Origin: Baekduia soli
GTDB taxonomy: Bacteria; Actinomycetota; Thermoleophilia; Solirubrobacterales; Solirubrobacteraceae
Assembly: GCF_007970665.1 (NCBI RefSeq)
Contig: NZ_CP042430.1
Location: forward strand, 2,728,001-2,792,000
DNA: 64,000 nucleotides
Direction of reading: 5' to 3'
Under the pieces are notes generated by a model that was given only the letters and a program-made list of their open reading frames with translations, had not been told where the DNA came from and did not search any database. The position numbers were made by a program, and so were the translations under genes. Of this stretch, positions 23,420 to 31,575 are shown one piece after another (position 1 is the first letter of the stretch; each line of letters begins with the position of its first letter).

Positions 23420-25345
23420 ATGTCCCTTGTGACCTACGAGGTCGGCCGGACCCCCGGGAACCCCACGCGCGAGCGGGTCGAGGTCGACCCCATCACCATG
23501 CGGGTGCTCGGCGGGGCCTTCCACGCGATCGCCGCCGAGATGGCGGGCGTGCTGTTCCGCATGTCCTACAGCTCGATCATCCGCGAGTCCGAAGACCTCG
23601 GCGCCGGGATCTTCGACGCCCAGGGCCGCGAGCTCTGCGAGTCGGACTCCACGCCGATGCACATCGGTTCGCTGCCCTGGTACATCCGCGGCTTCATGGA
23701 CCGGCTGGAGGGGAAGATCAAGGAGGGCGACGTCATCGTCCACAACCACCCCTACCTCGGCGCCTCGCACAGCCCGGACATCGCGGTGGCGGTGCCGATC
23801 TTCGCCGAGGGCGAGCTGCTGGGCTTCGCCGCGGTGACCGCGCACGTCCTCGACGTCGGCGGCTCCTACCCGGGCATCAACGCCGACGCCTACGACGTGT
23901 ACGCCGAGGCCAAGCTCTACAACGCGCTGCGCTGGTACAACGAGGGCGAGCTCAACGAGGACGTCGACCGCCTCATCTTCGACAACGTCCGCACCGAGTC
24001 CATGAACCGCGGCGACATGAACGCCATGCTCGCCGCGTGCCAGCTCGGGCGCGACCGGTTCCTGCGCCTGACCGGGCGCTACGGCGTCGAGACGGTCATG
24101 AGCTCGGCCTACGGGTGGATGGACTACTCGGAGAAGATGCTGCGCGAGCAGATCTCCAAGCTCCCCGACGGCGAGTACAAGGCGCCGACGGCGTGGCTCG
24201 ACGACGACGCGCGCAACCGCGGGGTGCGCCTGCGCGTGGAGACCAAGGTCATCGTCGAGGGCGACTCGATCACCATCGACCTGACCGGATCGCAGGCCGA
24301 GGTGCCCACGGGCTTCAACGTGCCCTTCGAGGGCTCGCTGCTGGTCGGGGCGTACTACGCCATCCGCACGCTCCTGCTCGACGAGGACACGTTCCCCGAG
24401 CACGTGCCCCAGAACGACGGCGTCTTCCGGCCCGTCAACGTCATCGCGCCGAAGGGGACGATCTTCAACCCCAACTTCCCGCGGGCGTGCTTCTCGCGGT
24501 TCTGCCAGGTCCAGCGCGTGGTCGACAACACGATCCTGGCCATGGGCGAGGTCCTGCCCCAGCAGGTCACGGCCGGCAACTCGGCGGCGATCCACTTCTG
24601 CGCCTACTCCGGGTTCACCACGGAGTCGGGCGAGTACTGGCTCTACCTCGAGGTCAACGAGGGCTCCTACGGCGGCCGCTACGGCAAGGACGCCATGGAC
24701 TCCGTCGACAACCTGATGGCCAACACGCGCAACAACCCGATCGAGGAGCTCGACCTGCGGTTCCCGCTGCGCTGCGACCAGTACGAGCTGCGGCCCGAGC
24801 CGGCCGCGCCCGGCAAGTGGCGCGGCGGCGTCGGCGTCATCCGGCGCAACCGCTTCCTGGTCGACGGCACCTACTCGTGCGAGGGCGATCGCCAGTGGGA
24901 CCCGCCGCGCGGGATCTTCGGCGGCTGGGACGGGCTCGTGGCCTCCACGCACAAGAACCCCGGCACGCCGCAGGAGGAGTACCTGGAGGCCAAGGTGACC
25001 GGCGTCGACTTCAAGGCCGGCGAGTTCATCGAGTTCCGCCAGCCCAACGCGGGCGGCTACGGCGATCCGCTGGAGCGCGAGCCCGCCATGGTCCGCGAGG
25101 ACGTGCTCGACGACTTCACGACGATCGAGCTGGCGCGTGACGCCTACGGCGTGATCTTCGTGGACGAGAAGGACCTGGAGATCGACGAGGCGGCCACCAA
25201 GGCCCGCCGCGAGGAGCTCCGCGCGTCGCGCAACGGCGGCCCGAGCGGCTCGCTGAACGACCTGTTCAGCCGGGATGCCGGCAAGCTCATCCCGTCCAAG
25301 AGCCCGACCTCCGAGGCCGGCAACGCGGCGTTCGGGCTCCTGTAG
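23420..25345 (+). CDS. hydantoinase B/oxoprolinase family protein, HyuB-type subunit
   Basis: A 641-residue HyuB-like subunit beginning at ATG 23420 behind AGAGGAACC. Family landmarks: DPITMRVLGGAFHAIAAEM, RESEDLGAGIFDAQGRELC, DSTPMHIGSLPWYIRG, HNHPYLGASHSPDIAVAVP, NEGSYGGRYGKDAMDSVDNL and GGYGDPLEREP. The His/Asp-rich segment HNHPYLGASHSPDI is the likely metal site. It completes the ATP-dependent amidase or carboxylase with the HyuA encoded directly upstream. The C-terminal tail after residue 590 is longer than in the other two HyuB proteins of the window. RidA-like and amidase genes follow within 20 bases and in overlap, suggesting processing of the opened product. Confidence 0.92.
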   Translation: MSLVTYEVGRTPGNPTRERVEVDPITMRVLGGAFHAIAAEMAGVLFRMSYSSIIRESEDLGAGIFDAQGRELCESDSTPMHIGSLPWYIRGFMDRLEGKIKEGDVIVHNHPYLGASHSPDIAVAVPIFAEGELLGFAAVTAHVLDVGGSYPGINADAYDVYAEAKLYNALRWYNEGELNEDVDRLIFDNVRTESMNRGDMNAMLAACQLGRDRFLRLTGRYGVETVMSSAYGWMDYSEKMLREQISKLPDGEYKAPTAWLDDDARNRGVRLRVETKVIVEGDSITIDLTGSQAEVPTGFNVPFEGSLLVGAYYAIRTLLLDEDTFPEHVPQNDGVFRPVNVIAPKGTIFNPNFPRACFSRFCQVQRVVDNTILAMGEVLPQQVTAGNSAAIHFCAYSGFTTESGEYWLYLEVNEGSYGGRYGKDAMDSVDNLMANTRNNPIEELDLRFPLRCDQYELRPEPAAPGKWRGGVGVIRRNRFLVDGTYSCEGDRQWDPPRGIFGGWDGLVASTHKNPGTPQEEYLEAKVTGVDFKAGEFIEFRQPNAGGYGDPLEREPAMVREDVLDDFTTIELARDAYGVIFVDEKDLEIDEAATKARREELRASRNGGPSGSLNDLFSRDAGKLIPSKSPTSEAGNAAFGLL

Positions 25346-25358
25346 GCGATCGGACCCG

Positions 25359-25745
25359 ATGACGATCCAGCAGCATCCCGCGGGCGAGTCCACGACGGCC
25401 ACGCCGGTGGCGCAGGGCGCCTACTGGCGGGTCGGCGGCTTCGTGTTCACCAACACCCACCACGGCACCGGACCCGACGGCGCGCTGGTCGCGCCCGACG
25501 ACTGCGAGCGGCAGCTGGAGCAGGCGCTGGCCAACCTCGGCAGGACGCTGAGGGCGGCCGGCTCGGCGCCCGAGCGCGTCGTCAAGATCGTGTACTACGT
25601 TCGCGACGCCGCCGAGCTGCCCGACCACGCCCGGCTGGCGTGGTTCGTGGACTGCTGGCCGGAGAGCTCGGTCGTCGAGCTGCGCACGCTGGCCCCGGGC
25701 GTCCGGGTCGAGATCGAGGCCGTCGCGACCCTCGAGGCGGCATGA
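25359..25745 (+). CDS. RidA/YjgF/UK114 family protein, active-site Arg replaced
   Basis: A 128-residue trimer-forming RidA-fold protein from ATG 25359. Segments WRVGGFVFTNTHHGTGPDG, QLEQALANLGRTLRAAG, VVKIVYYVRDAAEL and the C-terminal VRVEIEAVATL fit the family. In imine/enamine deaminases an Arg sits in the PxRxxVEV motif; here the motif is PESSVVEL with Ser103 at that place, so 2-aminoacrylate deaminase activity is unlikely. Rid-family members in catabolic operons sometimes hydrolyse carbamoyl or imino intermediates (uracil and nitroaromatic pathways), and such a role after HyuAB is plausible. Its stop overlaps the amidase start (ATGA). Confidence 0.85.
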   Translation: MTIQQHPAGESTTATPVAQGAYWRVGGFVFTNTHHGTGPDGALVAPDDCERQLEQALANLGRTLRAAGSAPERVVKIVYYVRDAAELPDHARLAWFVDCWPESSVVELRTLAPGVRVEIEAVATLEAA

Positions 25746-27148
25746 GCAGCGCGCCCCCCGACCGGTCCATCGCGCAGACGACCGCGGCGATCGCCGCGGG
25801 CGAGCTGTCGGCCGTCGCGGTGGCCCAGGAGTACCTGGATCGCATCGACGCCCACGACGCGGCGCTCAACGTGTACCGGACGGTCACGCGTGAGCTCGCG
25901 CTGGAGCAGGCCGCGGCGGTCGACGCCGCGGCGCAGCGCGGGGAGCCCGTCGGGCCGCTGGCGGGCGTGCCCGTCGCCCTCAAGGACAACATCGCGGTCG
26001 CCGGCGTGGAGATGACCGCCGGCACCCGCCACCGCGCCGGCCGCATCGCCGACGAGGACGCCCCAGCCTACGCCGCCCTGCGCGACGCGGGCGCCGTGCT
26101 CCTGGGCAAGGTCAGCATGTCGGAGTGGGCGATCGGCGGGACGAACCAGAACATCCACTACGGCGACGTCCACAACCCGTGGGACGTCGCGCGGGTGAGC
26201 GGCGGGTCCAGCGGAGGATCCGGCGCGGCGATCGGCGCCGACCTGGCGTTGGCGACGCTGGGCACCGACACGGGAGGGTCGGTGCGCCTGCCGGCGTCGC
26301 TCAACGGCTGCTGCGGCCTGCGCGGCACCGCCGGGCGGGTCAGCAACCGCGGCTCGATCCCCGTGGCGTGGACATTCGACACGATCGGCCCGCTCGCGCG
26401 GCGCGCCGAGGACGTCGCGGCGATCCTGCAGGTCATCGCGGGCTACGACCACGAGGACCCGATCAGCCCCGATGTCCCCGTCGACGATTACCTCGGGGCG
26501 CTCGACGGCGGCGTGGCCGGCCTGCGCATCGGGCTGCTGTCGGGGCCCTACCTCGACGAGGTCGACGCCGGGTTCGCCGCCGCCCTGCGGGCGGCCGCCG
26601 ACCAGTACGCCGCCCTGGGGGCCGAGATCGTGCCGGTGGACCTGCCCGGGCACGACGACGCGGCCACCTGCACCGCCGAGCTCCTGCTCGCCGAGGCCGC
26701 CTACGTGCACCGCAACCACCTGCGCGACTGCCCGGAGATCTTCGCCCCCGACGTGCTGACGCGGCTGCGGCGCGGCGAGGCGGTCACCGGTCCGCAGTAC
26801 GCCCACCAGCGCCAGGAGCAGCGGCGCTGGCGCCGGCAGGTCCTCGACGCGCTGGAGGGCTGCGACGTGCTCATGTGCCCCGGCGCGGCCCGTACGGCGC
26901 CGCTGGCCTCCGAGAGCGAGCCGCTGGCGATGACCGCCGTGCTCGCGCGCTTCACCGGCCTGTGGGTGCTCTCCCGCACGCCGGCGCTCGTCGTGCCCTG
27001 CGGCCTGGTGGACGGCCTCCCGGTGTCCTTCCAGCTCGTCGGCCGTCCGTTCGACGAGGCGACGGTGCTGCGCGCGGCCCACGGCTACCAGCAGGCGACG
27101 GACTGGCACCTGCGCCGGCCCGACCCGGCGGGCTGGGTCGCGGCGTAG
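25742..27148 (+). CDS. amidase signature (AS) family amidase
   Basis: A 468-residue AS hydrolase with the Ser-cisSer-Lys triad visible: Lys81 (ALKDNIAV), the cis-Ser in SGGSSGGSG around 156-157, and the nucleophile Ser180 in GTDTGGSVRLP. It should hydrolyse a linear amide, for example the N-carbamoyl or amide product released by the HyuAB pair, but AtzF-like or GatA-like specificity cannot be told from sequence. ATG 25742 overlaps the RidA-like gene. It is the last gene of this operon and is followed by a clear hairpin. A second AS amidase lies at 57196. Confidence 0.9.
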   Translation: MSSAPPDRSIAQTTAAIAAGELSAVAVAQEYLDRIDAHDAALNVYRTVTRELALEQAAAVDAAAQRGEPVGPLAGVPVALKDNIAVAGVEMTAGTRHRAGRIADEDAPAYAALRDAGAVLLGKVSMSEWAIGGTNQNIHYGDVHNPWDVARVSGGSSGGSGAAIGADLALATLGTDTGGSVRLPASLNGCCGLRGTAGRVSNRGSIPVAWTFDTIGPLARRAEDVAAILQVIAGYDHEDPISPDVPVDDYLGALDGGVAGLRIGLLSGPYLDEVDAGFAAALRAAADQYAALGAEIVPVDLPGHDDAATCTAELLLAEAAYVHRNHLRDCPEIFAPDVLTRLRRGEAVTGPQYAHQRQEQRRWRRQVLDALEGCDVLMCPGAARTAPLASESEPLAMTAVLARFTGLWVLSRTPALVVPCGLVDGLPVSFQLVGRPFDEATVLRAAHGYQQATDWHLRRPDPAGWVAA

Positions 27149-27160
27149 GAGGCCCGGCGC

Positions 27161-27177
27161 GGGCGCCGGTGGCGCCC
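27161..27177 (+). terminator. GC-rich hairpin after the amidase gene
   Basis: GGGCGCC, loop GGT, GGCGCCC: a perfect 7-base stem starting 12 bases after the stop, followed by CTT. Likely ends the MDR-HyuAB-RidA-amidase transcript. Confidence 0.5.
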
Positions 27178-27202
27178 CTTCAGCCCGCGGTGGTCAGGTC
27201 GA

Positions 27203-27217
27203 CGTGCATATGGCACG
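27203..27217. repeat. 5-5-5 inverted repeat CGTGC-ATATG-GCACG
   Basis: Sits between two convergent operons, 55 bases after the amidase stop and 58 bases before the CoA-transferase stop. The AT-rich loop makes it unlike the other terminators here. It could be a terminator for the minus-strand operon or a protein site. Confidence 0.25.
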
Positions 27218-27274
27218 TTCAGGTGTCCGGGAGTGTCACGGAACGCGCACGGGCGGCCCCGAGCGGCCCGCGGC

Positions 27275-28471
27275 CTATCCGAACGTCCCGCCGTCGCGCA
27301 GCTCGGCGATCTCGTCGGCCGAGTAGCCGCAGAGGTCGGTCAGCAGTGCGTCGGTGTGCTCGCCGCGCTGCGGGGCGCGCTGCAGGGGGTTGGGCTCGCC
27401 GCTGAGGCGAAGGGGGGAGGCCAGCTGGCGGACGCCGCCGAAGCGCGGGTGGTCGATCTCGACGATGTCGCCGCGGGCCGCGACGTGCGGGTCCTCGAGC
27501 GCCTCGGCCACCTCGTAGATCGGCCCGTGCGGCACACCGGCGCCGGCGAGGATCGTCAGCCACTCGTCGGTCGGCCGCGCCGCGAAGATCTCGCGCAGCG
27601 TGGGGAGGAGCTCCTCGCGGTGCACGTCGCGCGAGGCGAAGTCGACGAAGCGCGGGTCGGTGATCAGGTCCTCGCGGTCCAGCGTCCGGCAGAGCAGCTC
27701 GTAGAACTTCTGCTTGGCGCACGCGACGGTGATCCAGCCGTCGGAGGTCGCGAAGGCCTGGAACGGCACGATCGACGGGTGGGCGGACTCGGGCATGCGC
27801 CGCGGGGTGTAGCCGCCGTTGGCCGTCCACGTCCCGATGTACATGAGCTGGTGCAGCGCCGTCTCGTACAGCGAGATGTCGCAGTCGCAGCCCACGCCCT
27901 CGCGGCGGGCGCGCCAGAGGCCGCCGAGCAGCGCGATCGCCGACACATAGCCGCCCGAGAGATCGACGAGCGACAGCCCGCTCTTGGTCGGCGGCCCGCC
28001 GGGGTCGCCGGTGAGGCTCATCCACCCGGCCATGCCCTGCATGATGTAGTCGTAGCCCGCCTCGCTCGCGCGCGGCCCGGTCATGCCGAAGCCCGACAGC
28101 GAGCAGCAGACGATCCGCGGGTTGATGGGGGCGAGGTCGTCGTAGGTCAGCCGCAGCTTGGCGGGCTGGTCACCGCGCAGGTTGGAGTAGACGGCGTCGG
28201 CCCGGGCCACCAGCCGCTCGAACACCTCGCGGCCCCGCGGCGAGCGCAGGTCGAGCGAGATCGACTTCTTGTTGCGGTTGAACGTCTCGAAGAACAGCGA
28301 GTCCTCGCCCTCCTGGAAGGGCGGGACGTAGCGCCCCACGTCGCCGGCCGAGGCGGGGTCCTCGATCTTGATGACCTCGGCCCCGAGATCGGCGAGCTGC
28401 AGCGTCCCCCAGGGGCCGGCGCCGTACTGCTCGACGGCGATGATGCGGACGTCGGAGAGCGGAAGCGTCAT
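27275..28471 (-). CDS. CaiB/BaiF family (class III) CoA-transferase
   Basis: A 398-residue class III CoA-transferase. The N-terminus reads LSDVRIIAVEQYGAGPWGTL, then IKIEDPASAGDVGRYVPP, NRNKKSISLDLRSP, and the probable catalytic Asp in LSLVDLSGGYVS. I use ATG 28471; an in-frame TTG 27 bases upstream is less likely because it falls inside the operator-like box. A family feature is the GGYTPRRMPESAHPSIVPFQ segment, seen in enzymes acting on small dicarboxylates, but substrate prediction is unsafe. It is transcribed with or directly after the MFS gene upstream, 36 bases away, with a box ATGTCCGACAT between them. Distinct in sequence from the other two CaiB genes. Confidence 0.92.
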   Translation of the reverse strand: MTLPLSDVRIIAVEQYGAGPWGTLQLADLGAEVIKIEDPASAGDVGRYVPPFQEGEDSLFFETFNRNKKSISLDLRSPRGREVFERLVARADAVYSNLRGDQPAKLRLTYDDLAPINPRIVCCSLSGFGMTGPRASEAGYDYIMQGMAGWMSLTGDPGGPPTKSGLSLVDLSGGYVSAIALLGGLWRARREGVGCDCDISLYETALHQLMYIGTWTANGGYTPRRMPESAHPSIVPFQAFATSDGWITVACAKQKFYELLCRTLDREDLITDPRFVDFASRDVHREELLPTLREIFAARPTDEWLTILAGAGVPHGPIYEVAEALEDPHVAARGDIVEIDHPRFGGVRQLASPLRLSGEPNPLQRAPQRGEHTDALLTDLCGYSADEIAELRDGGTFG

Positions 28472-28497
28472 CCCCGAGGACCCTACCGGAGACGGCA

Positions 28498-28508
28498 ATG
28501 TCCGACAT
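28498..28508. promoter_or_regulatory. ATGTCCGACAT box (perfect), candidate GntR operator
   Basis: Lies 27 bases upstream of the CoA-transferase start and touches the stop codon of the MFS gene, so it could give the CoA-transferase its own regulated promoter. I cannot fix -35/-10 elements here. Confidence 0.5.
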
Positions 28509-29728
28509 CAACTTTCCGACAGCTCTCCCGGGGTTCCGTCCTCGCGCACCCAGGCCTCCCGCGGCCCGACCCGGCGGATGGCGTCCAGCGGCCACAGCGA
28601 GAGGAGCAGGGCCGTCCCCAGCAGCACCCAGGACCAGCGGAAGCTGCCGGTGAGGTCGGCCGTCAGGCCGAGCAGCGGCGGCCAGATGACGATGCCCGCG
28701 TTCGTGAACAGCAGGGCGAAGCCGACGGCTGTCGCGGAGCTGCCCTCCGGCGCCAGCTCGGAGACCATCGTGACCCACAGCCCCTGCCACCCGATGAGGC
28801 AGAACCCGCCCAGCGCGGCTCCCGCCGAGGCCATGACGATCGCGCCGTGCACGGGCGCCGCGCCCAGCAGCGCCGCCGACAGGACTCCCGCGACGGTCAC
28901 CGCGATGAGCCCCGGCCGCCGGCGGCTGTCGAAGAAGCGGTCGCTGAGCCAGCCCCAGGCCAGGCGCCCGACGAAGCCCGACGCGTTGGAGACCGCCAGG
29001 AGCGTGAACGCCGCGGTGCGCGAGAAGCCGAGGTCGTCCTCGAGGTAGAGCGCGAGGTAGGTCAGCAGCGCGTACTGACCGCCGACGAACAGCAGCGCCC
29101 AGATCCCCGCGTAGGTGATCTTGCGGTTGCGGGCGATCTCCGCGAGCGTGCCGCGACGGGCCGCCGCCGACGTGGGGACGTTGGTCGGCGTGCGCGCCGC
29201 GATGGCGGCGGCCGTGCCGACCAGCGGGATCGCCGCGGCGATCGCCAGCGTCAACCGCCAGCCCCACGCGTCGGCCATGAGGGGCAGCGCGATGGAGGCC
29301 GCCAGCGCGCCGAGGGGGATCGCGGCCTGCCGGATGCCCATCGGCAGCCCCCGCCGCTCGCGCGGGAACGCGACGAGGACGAGCTTGCTGCCCGCCGGCG
29401 TCGCGGCCCCGCTGAAGATCCCGGCCAGTGCGAGGGCGAGCAGGAGCAGCCCGTAGCCGGCGCCCGCGGCGAGGGCGGCGAACACCGTCAACCCCAGGCC
29501 GCTGGCCACCAGCACGAGGCGCTCCCCGATGCGGTCGGCGACCTGCCCGGCCGGGACCGAGCCGATGAAGCGCCCGACGTTCAGCGACGTGACGACGATG
29601 CCGACCGCGAACGCCGACAGGCCGAAGCCGTCCTTGATGTAGGGCGCGAGGACGGGGACGCCGAGCTCGACGAACGAGATCGCGCCCTGGGCGGCGAACG
29701 CGATCGCCAGCAGCTGCCACGGCCCCAT
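28508..29728 (-). CDS. MFS transporter
   Basis: A 406-residue permease with 12 predicted membrane helices; start ATG 29728 (MGPWQLLAIAFAAQG). The MFS loop 2-3 signature is GQVADRIGERLVL and the equivalent in the second half is GWLSDRFFDSRRRPGL. Residues in helix 4-5 (SGAATPAGSKLVLVAFPRER) and GIRQAAIPLG resemble organic-acid or aromatic-acid importers. It precedes a CoA-transferase and diverges from an alpha/beta hydrolase, with an operator box in between, so it is likely the uptake carrier for the compound degraded here (inference). Earlier in-frame starts extend into the neighbouring promoter and are not credible. Confidence 0.9.
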   Translation of the reverse strand: MGPWQLLAIAFAAQGAISFVELGVPVLAPYIKDGFGLSAFAVGIVVTSLNVGRFIGSVPAGQVADRIGERLVLVASGLGLTVFAALAAGAGYGLLLLALALAGIFSGAATPAGSKLVLVAFPRERRGLPMGIRQAAIPLGALAASIALPLMADAWGWRLTLAIAAAIPLVGTAAAIAARTPTNVPTSAAARRGTLAEIARNRKITYAGIWALLFVGGQYALLTYLALYLEDDLGFSRTAAFTLLAVSNASGFVGRLAWGWLSDRFFDSRRRPGLIAVTVAGVLSAALLGAAPVHGAIVMASAGAALGGFCLIGWQGLWVTMVSELAPEGSSATAVGFALLFTNAGIVIWPPLLGLTADLTGSFRWSWVLLGTALLLSLWPLDAIRRVGPREAWVREDGTPGELSES

Positions 29729-29770
29729 GGCGGGCCGGTCATGTCGTCGCAAAGTCGCCCCCGACCATAG

Positions 29771-29786
29771 ATGTCCGACATATACT
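29771..29786 (+). promoter_or_regulatory. ATGTCCGACAT box overlapping a TATACT -10 (alpha/beta hydrolase promoter)
   Basis: The perfect palindrome at 29771-29781 shares its last base with TATACT (29781-29786), 34 bases before the ATG at 29820. No clear -35 is seen, so the promoter may need an activator or be weak. Divergent to the MFS gene. Confidence 0.5.
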
Positions 29787-29819
29787 GTCGCGGCGTCCAA
29801 GCCTACGAGAGGAGATGCG

Positions 29820-30656
29820 ATGACCGACAGCATGATCGAGGTGCGCGGCGCGCGCCTGTGGCACGAGATCAGCGGCGAGGGGGAGCCGGTCCTCCAGATC
29901 CACGGATCCGGCTTCGGGCACTTCAACTTCGGCCCCATCACGCCGATCCTCAGCAAGACGTTCCGCTGCATCGACTACGACCAGCGGGGCTACGGCGCCT
30001 CCGAGAAGCCCGAGCAGCACTACGACCTCGAGGTCTGGGCCGACGACGCCGTCGGCATGCTCGACGCCCTGGGCATCGAGAAGGCCCACATCCACGGCAC
30101 CTCGATGGGCGGCATGGTCGCCACGATCGTCGCGGGCAAGTACCCCGACCGCGTGCAGTCGGTGGTCATCAACTGCGCGGCGGCCAAGCTCGGGTTCTCC
30201 GGGCGGCTCGTCTTCAAGAACTGGATCGACCTCATCAAGCTCGAGGGCTGCGGCAGCCGCATCCTGGCCGAGCTCATCGCCTGGCAGTGCCTCTCGCGCG
30301 CCTACATGGCCACGCCGGAAGGCCAGGAGGGCGTCGAGGTCATCCAGCAGATCCTCCGCGACGCCAACGAGGACCGCGTCATGATCCAGGCCTGCGAGGC
30401 CATGAACGCCATGGACAACCGCGACTGGGTCAAGAAGATCACGTCCCCGGCGCTGGTGATCGGCGGTGACGAGGACGTCATGACCCCGTGGGACCAGGGG
30501 CCCGACGGCGCCGGCCAGCAGTGGATCGCCGACAACCTGCCCAACGGCGAGACCTACGTCGTCAAGGGCGGCAACCACTCGACGATCTTCGACAGCACCG
30601 AGGACCACGCCCAGGCGGTCACCGCGTTCTTCACCAAGCACGCGGGCGCCGCCTGA
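29820..30656 (+). CDS. alpha/beta hydrolase
   Basis: A 278-residue alpha/beta-hydrolase fold enzyme from ATG 29820 (GAGAGGAG upstream). The oxyanion segment is LQIHGSGFG, the nucleophile elbow HGTSMGGM with Ser95, the acid in GGDEDVMTP, and the His in KGGNHSTIF. C-C hydrolases, esterases and enol-lactonases share this pattern; the absence of a cap insertion beyond about 60 residues suggests a small substrate. It is the only gene of its transcript, under an operator box shared with the MFS transporter. The convergent gene at 30718 encodes a paralogue with the nucleophile at the same residue number. Confidence 0.88.
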   Translation: MTDSMIEVRGARLWHEISGEGEPVLQIHGSGFGHFNFGPITPILSKTFRCIDYDQRGYGASEKPEQHYDLEVWADDAVGMLDALGIEKAHIHGTSMGGMVATIVAGKYPDRVQSVVINCAAAKLGFSGRLVFKNWIDLIKLEGCGSRILAELIAWQCLSRAYMATPEGQEGVEVIQQILRDANEDRVMIQACEAMNAMDNRDWVKKITSPALVIGGDEDVMTPWDQGPDGAGQQWIADNLPNGETYVVKGGNHSTIFDSTEDHAQAVTAFFTKHAGAA

Positions 30657-30675
30657 TCCGGTCGCGCCGGGCGCC

Positions 30676-30702
30676 GCGGCCGGCTGGGTCACAGCCGGCC
30701 GC
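30676..30702. terminator. bidirectional hairpin between convergent alpha/beta hydrolase genes
   Basis: GCGGCCGGCTG, loop GGTCA, CAGCCGGCCGC: a perfect 11-base stem centred between the two stops. It is the strongest terminator-like structure in the window and should serve both strands. Confidence 0.7.
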
Positions 30703-30717
30703 ATCCGCCCGCGGCGC

Positions 30718-31575
30718 TCAGGCCAGGTCGGCGTAGACGCCCGCCCCGTCGGGCTCGCCGGCGAGGACCTCGTGGAAGAACGCCGTGACGACGCGCACCG
30801 CCTCATCGGGCACCTCGAGGAGGTCGGCGTGGCCGATGTCGGGGAACTCGTGCAGGCGTGCGTACTCCGGCACGGCCTCGGCGATCTGCTTGGCGCTGTA
30901 GCCCGACGGCGCCAGCTCGGCCGGCGTCATGATGTCCGTGCTGCCGTTGGTCAGCAGCAGCGGGCGCGCGATGTCCTTCACGAGCGGCTCGAGGTCCATG
31001 TGCTCCATGGCCAGGCACGCCTGGCGCACGGTGTAAGGCGAGTTGGCGTTCACGATGCGCTTGACCGCGTCGAAGATGTCGGGGTGCTCCTCCACGTACT
31101 TCGCGCCGACGGCCTGGATCGTGAGCAGGTCGACGAAGTCGTCCATCGGCAGCGCCTCGCACTGCTGGCGCCAGTTGCGGAACAGGATGCGGCGGTAGGT
31201 GTCGCAGCGCGCCATCCCGCAGTCGGCGACGGAGGCGATCGTCTTGTCGCCGTGCAGCGCGGTGAACGCGATGGCGATCATGCCGCCCATCGACGTGCCG
31301 TGCGTCAGCGCCCGCTCGATGCCCAGGGCGTCGAGCAGCCCGGCGGCCTCGTTGGCCCAGTTCTCCATGGAGTACGAGGTCAGCGGCTGCGTCGACCGGC
31401 CGTAGCCGCTGGCGTCGAAGCTCAGCAGCCGGAAGTTCTCGCGCATCCCGTCGTTGACGAAGTCGAAGTTCTGGCGCCCGAACAGCGATCCACCGAACTG
31501 CAGGATGATCGGCTTGTCGACGGGCCCGGTGAGCTCGTAGTACAGACGGACGTCGCCGACGTCGGCAAAGGGCAT
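30718..31575 (-). CDS. alpha/beta hydrolase
   Basis: A 285-residue alpha/beta hydrolase; ATG 31575 overlaps the HyuB stop by one base (TGATG). The nucleophile elbow is HGTSMGGM with Ser95; the oxyanion region is ILQFGGSLFG, which differs from the usual HG. The acid is probably Asp in NGSTDIMTP and the His is in FPDIGHADLL. It is the third gene of the operon HyuA-HyuB-hydrolase, so it may hydrolyse a product of that pair. It is a diverged paralogue of the convergent gene at 29820, sharing DALGIE and the exact nucleophile spacing. Confidence 0.88.
   Translation of the reverse strand: MPFADVGDVRLYYELTGPVDKPIILQFGGSLFGRQNFDFVNDGMRENFRLLSFDASGYGRSTQPLTSYSMENWANEAAGLLDALGIERALTHGTSMGGMIAIAFTALHGDKTIASVADCGMARCDTYRRILFRNWRQQCEALPMDDFVDLLTIQAVGAKYVEEHPDIFDAVKRIVNANSPYTVRQACLAMEHMDLEPLVKDIARPLLLTNGSTDIMTPAELAPSGYSAKQIAEAVPEYARLHEFPDIGHADLLEVPDEAVRVVTAFFHEVLAGEPDGAGVYADLA

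Noticed and set aside
21271-25345. Acetone/acetophenone carboxylase
   Set aside because: HyuA/HyuB folds would allow it, but there is no gamma subunit nearby and the operon contains amidase and RidA-like genes; kept only as an alternative.
27233-29770. 845-codon plus-strand frame opposite CaiB and MFS genes
   Set aside because: Repetitive Arg/Gln/Asp-rich sequence typical of antisense frames in GC-rich DNA; both opposite genes are well supported.
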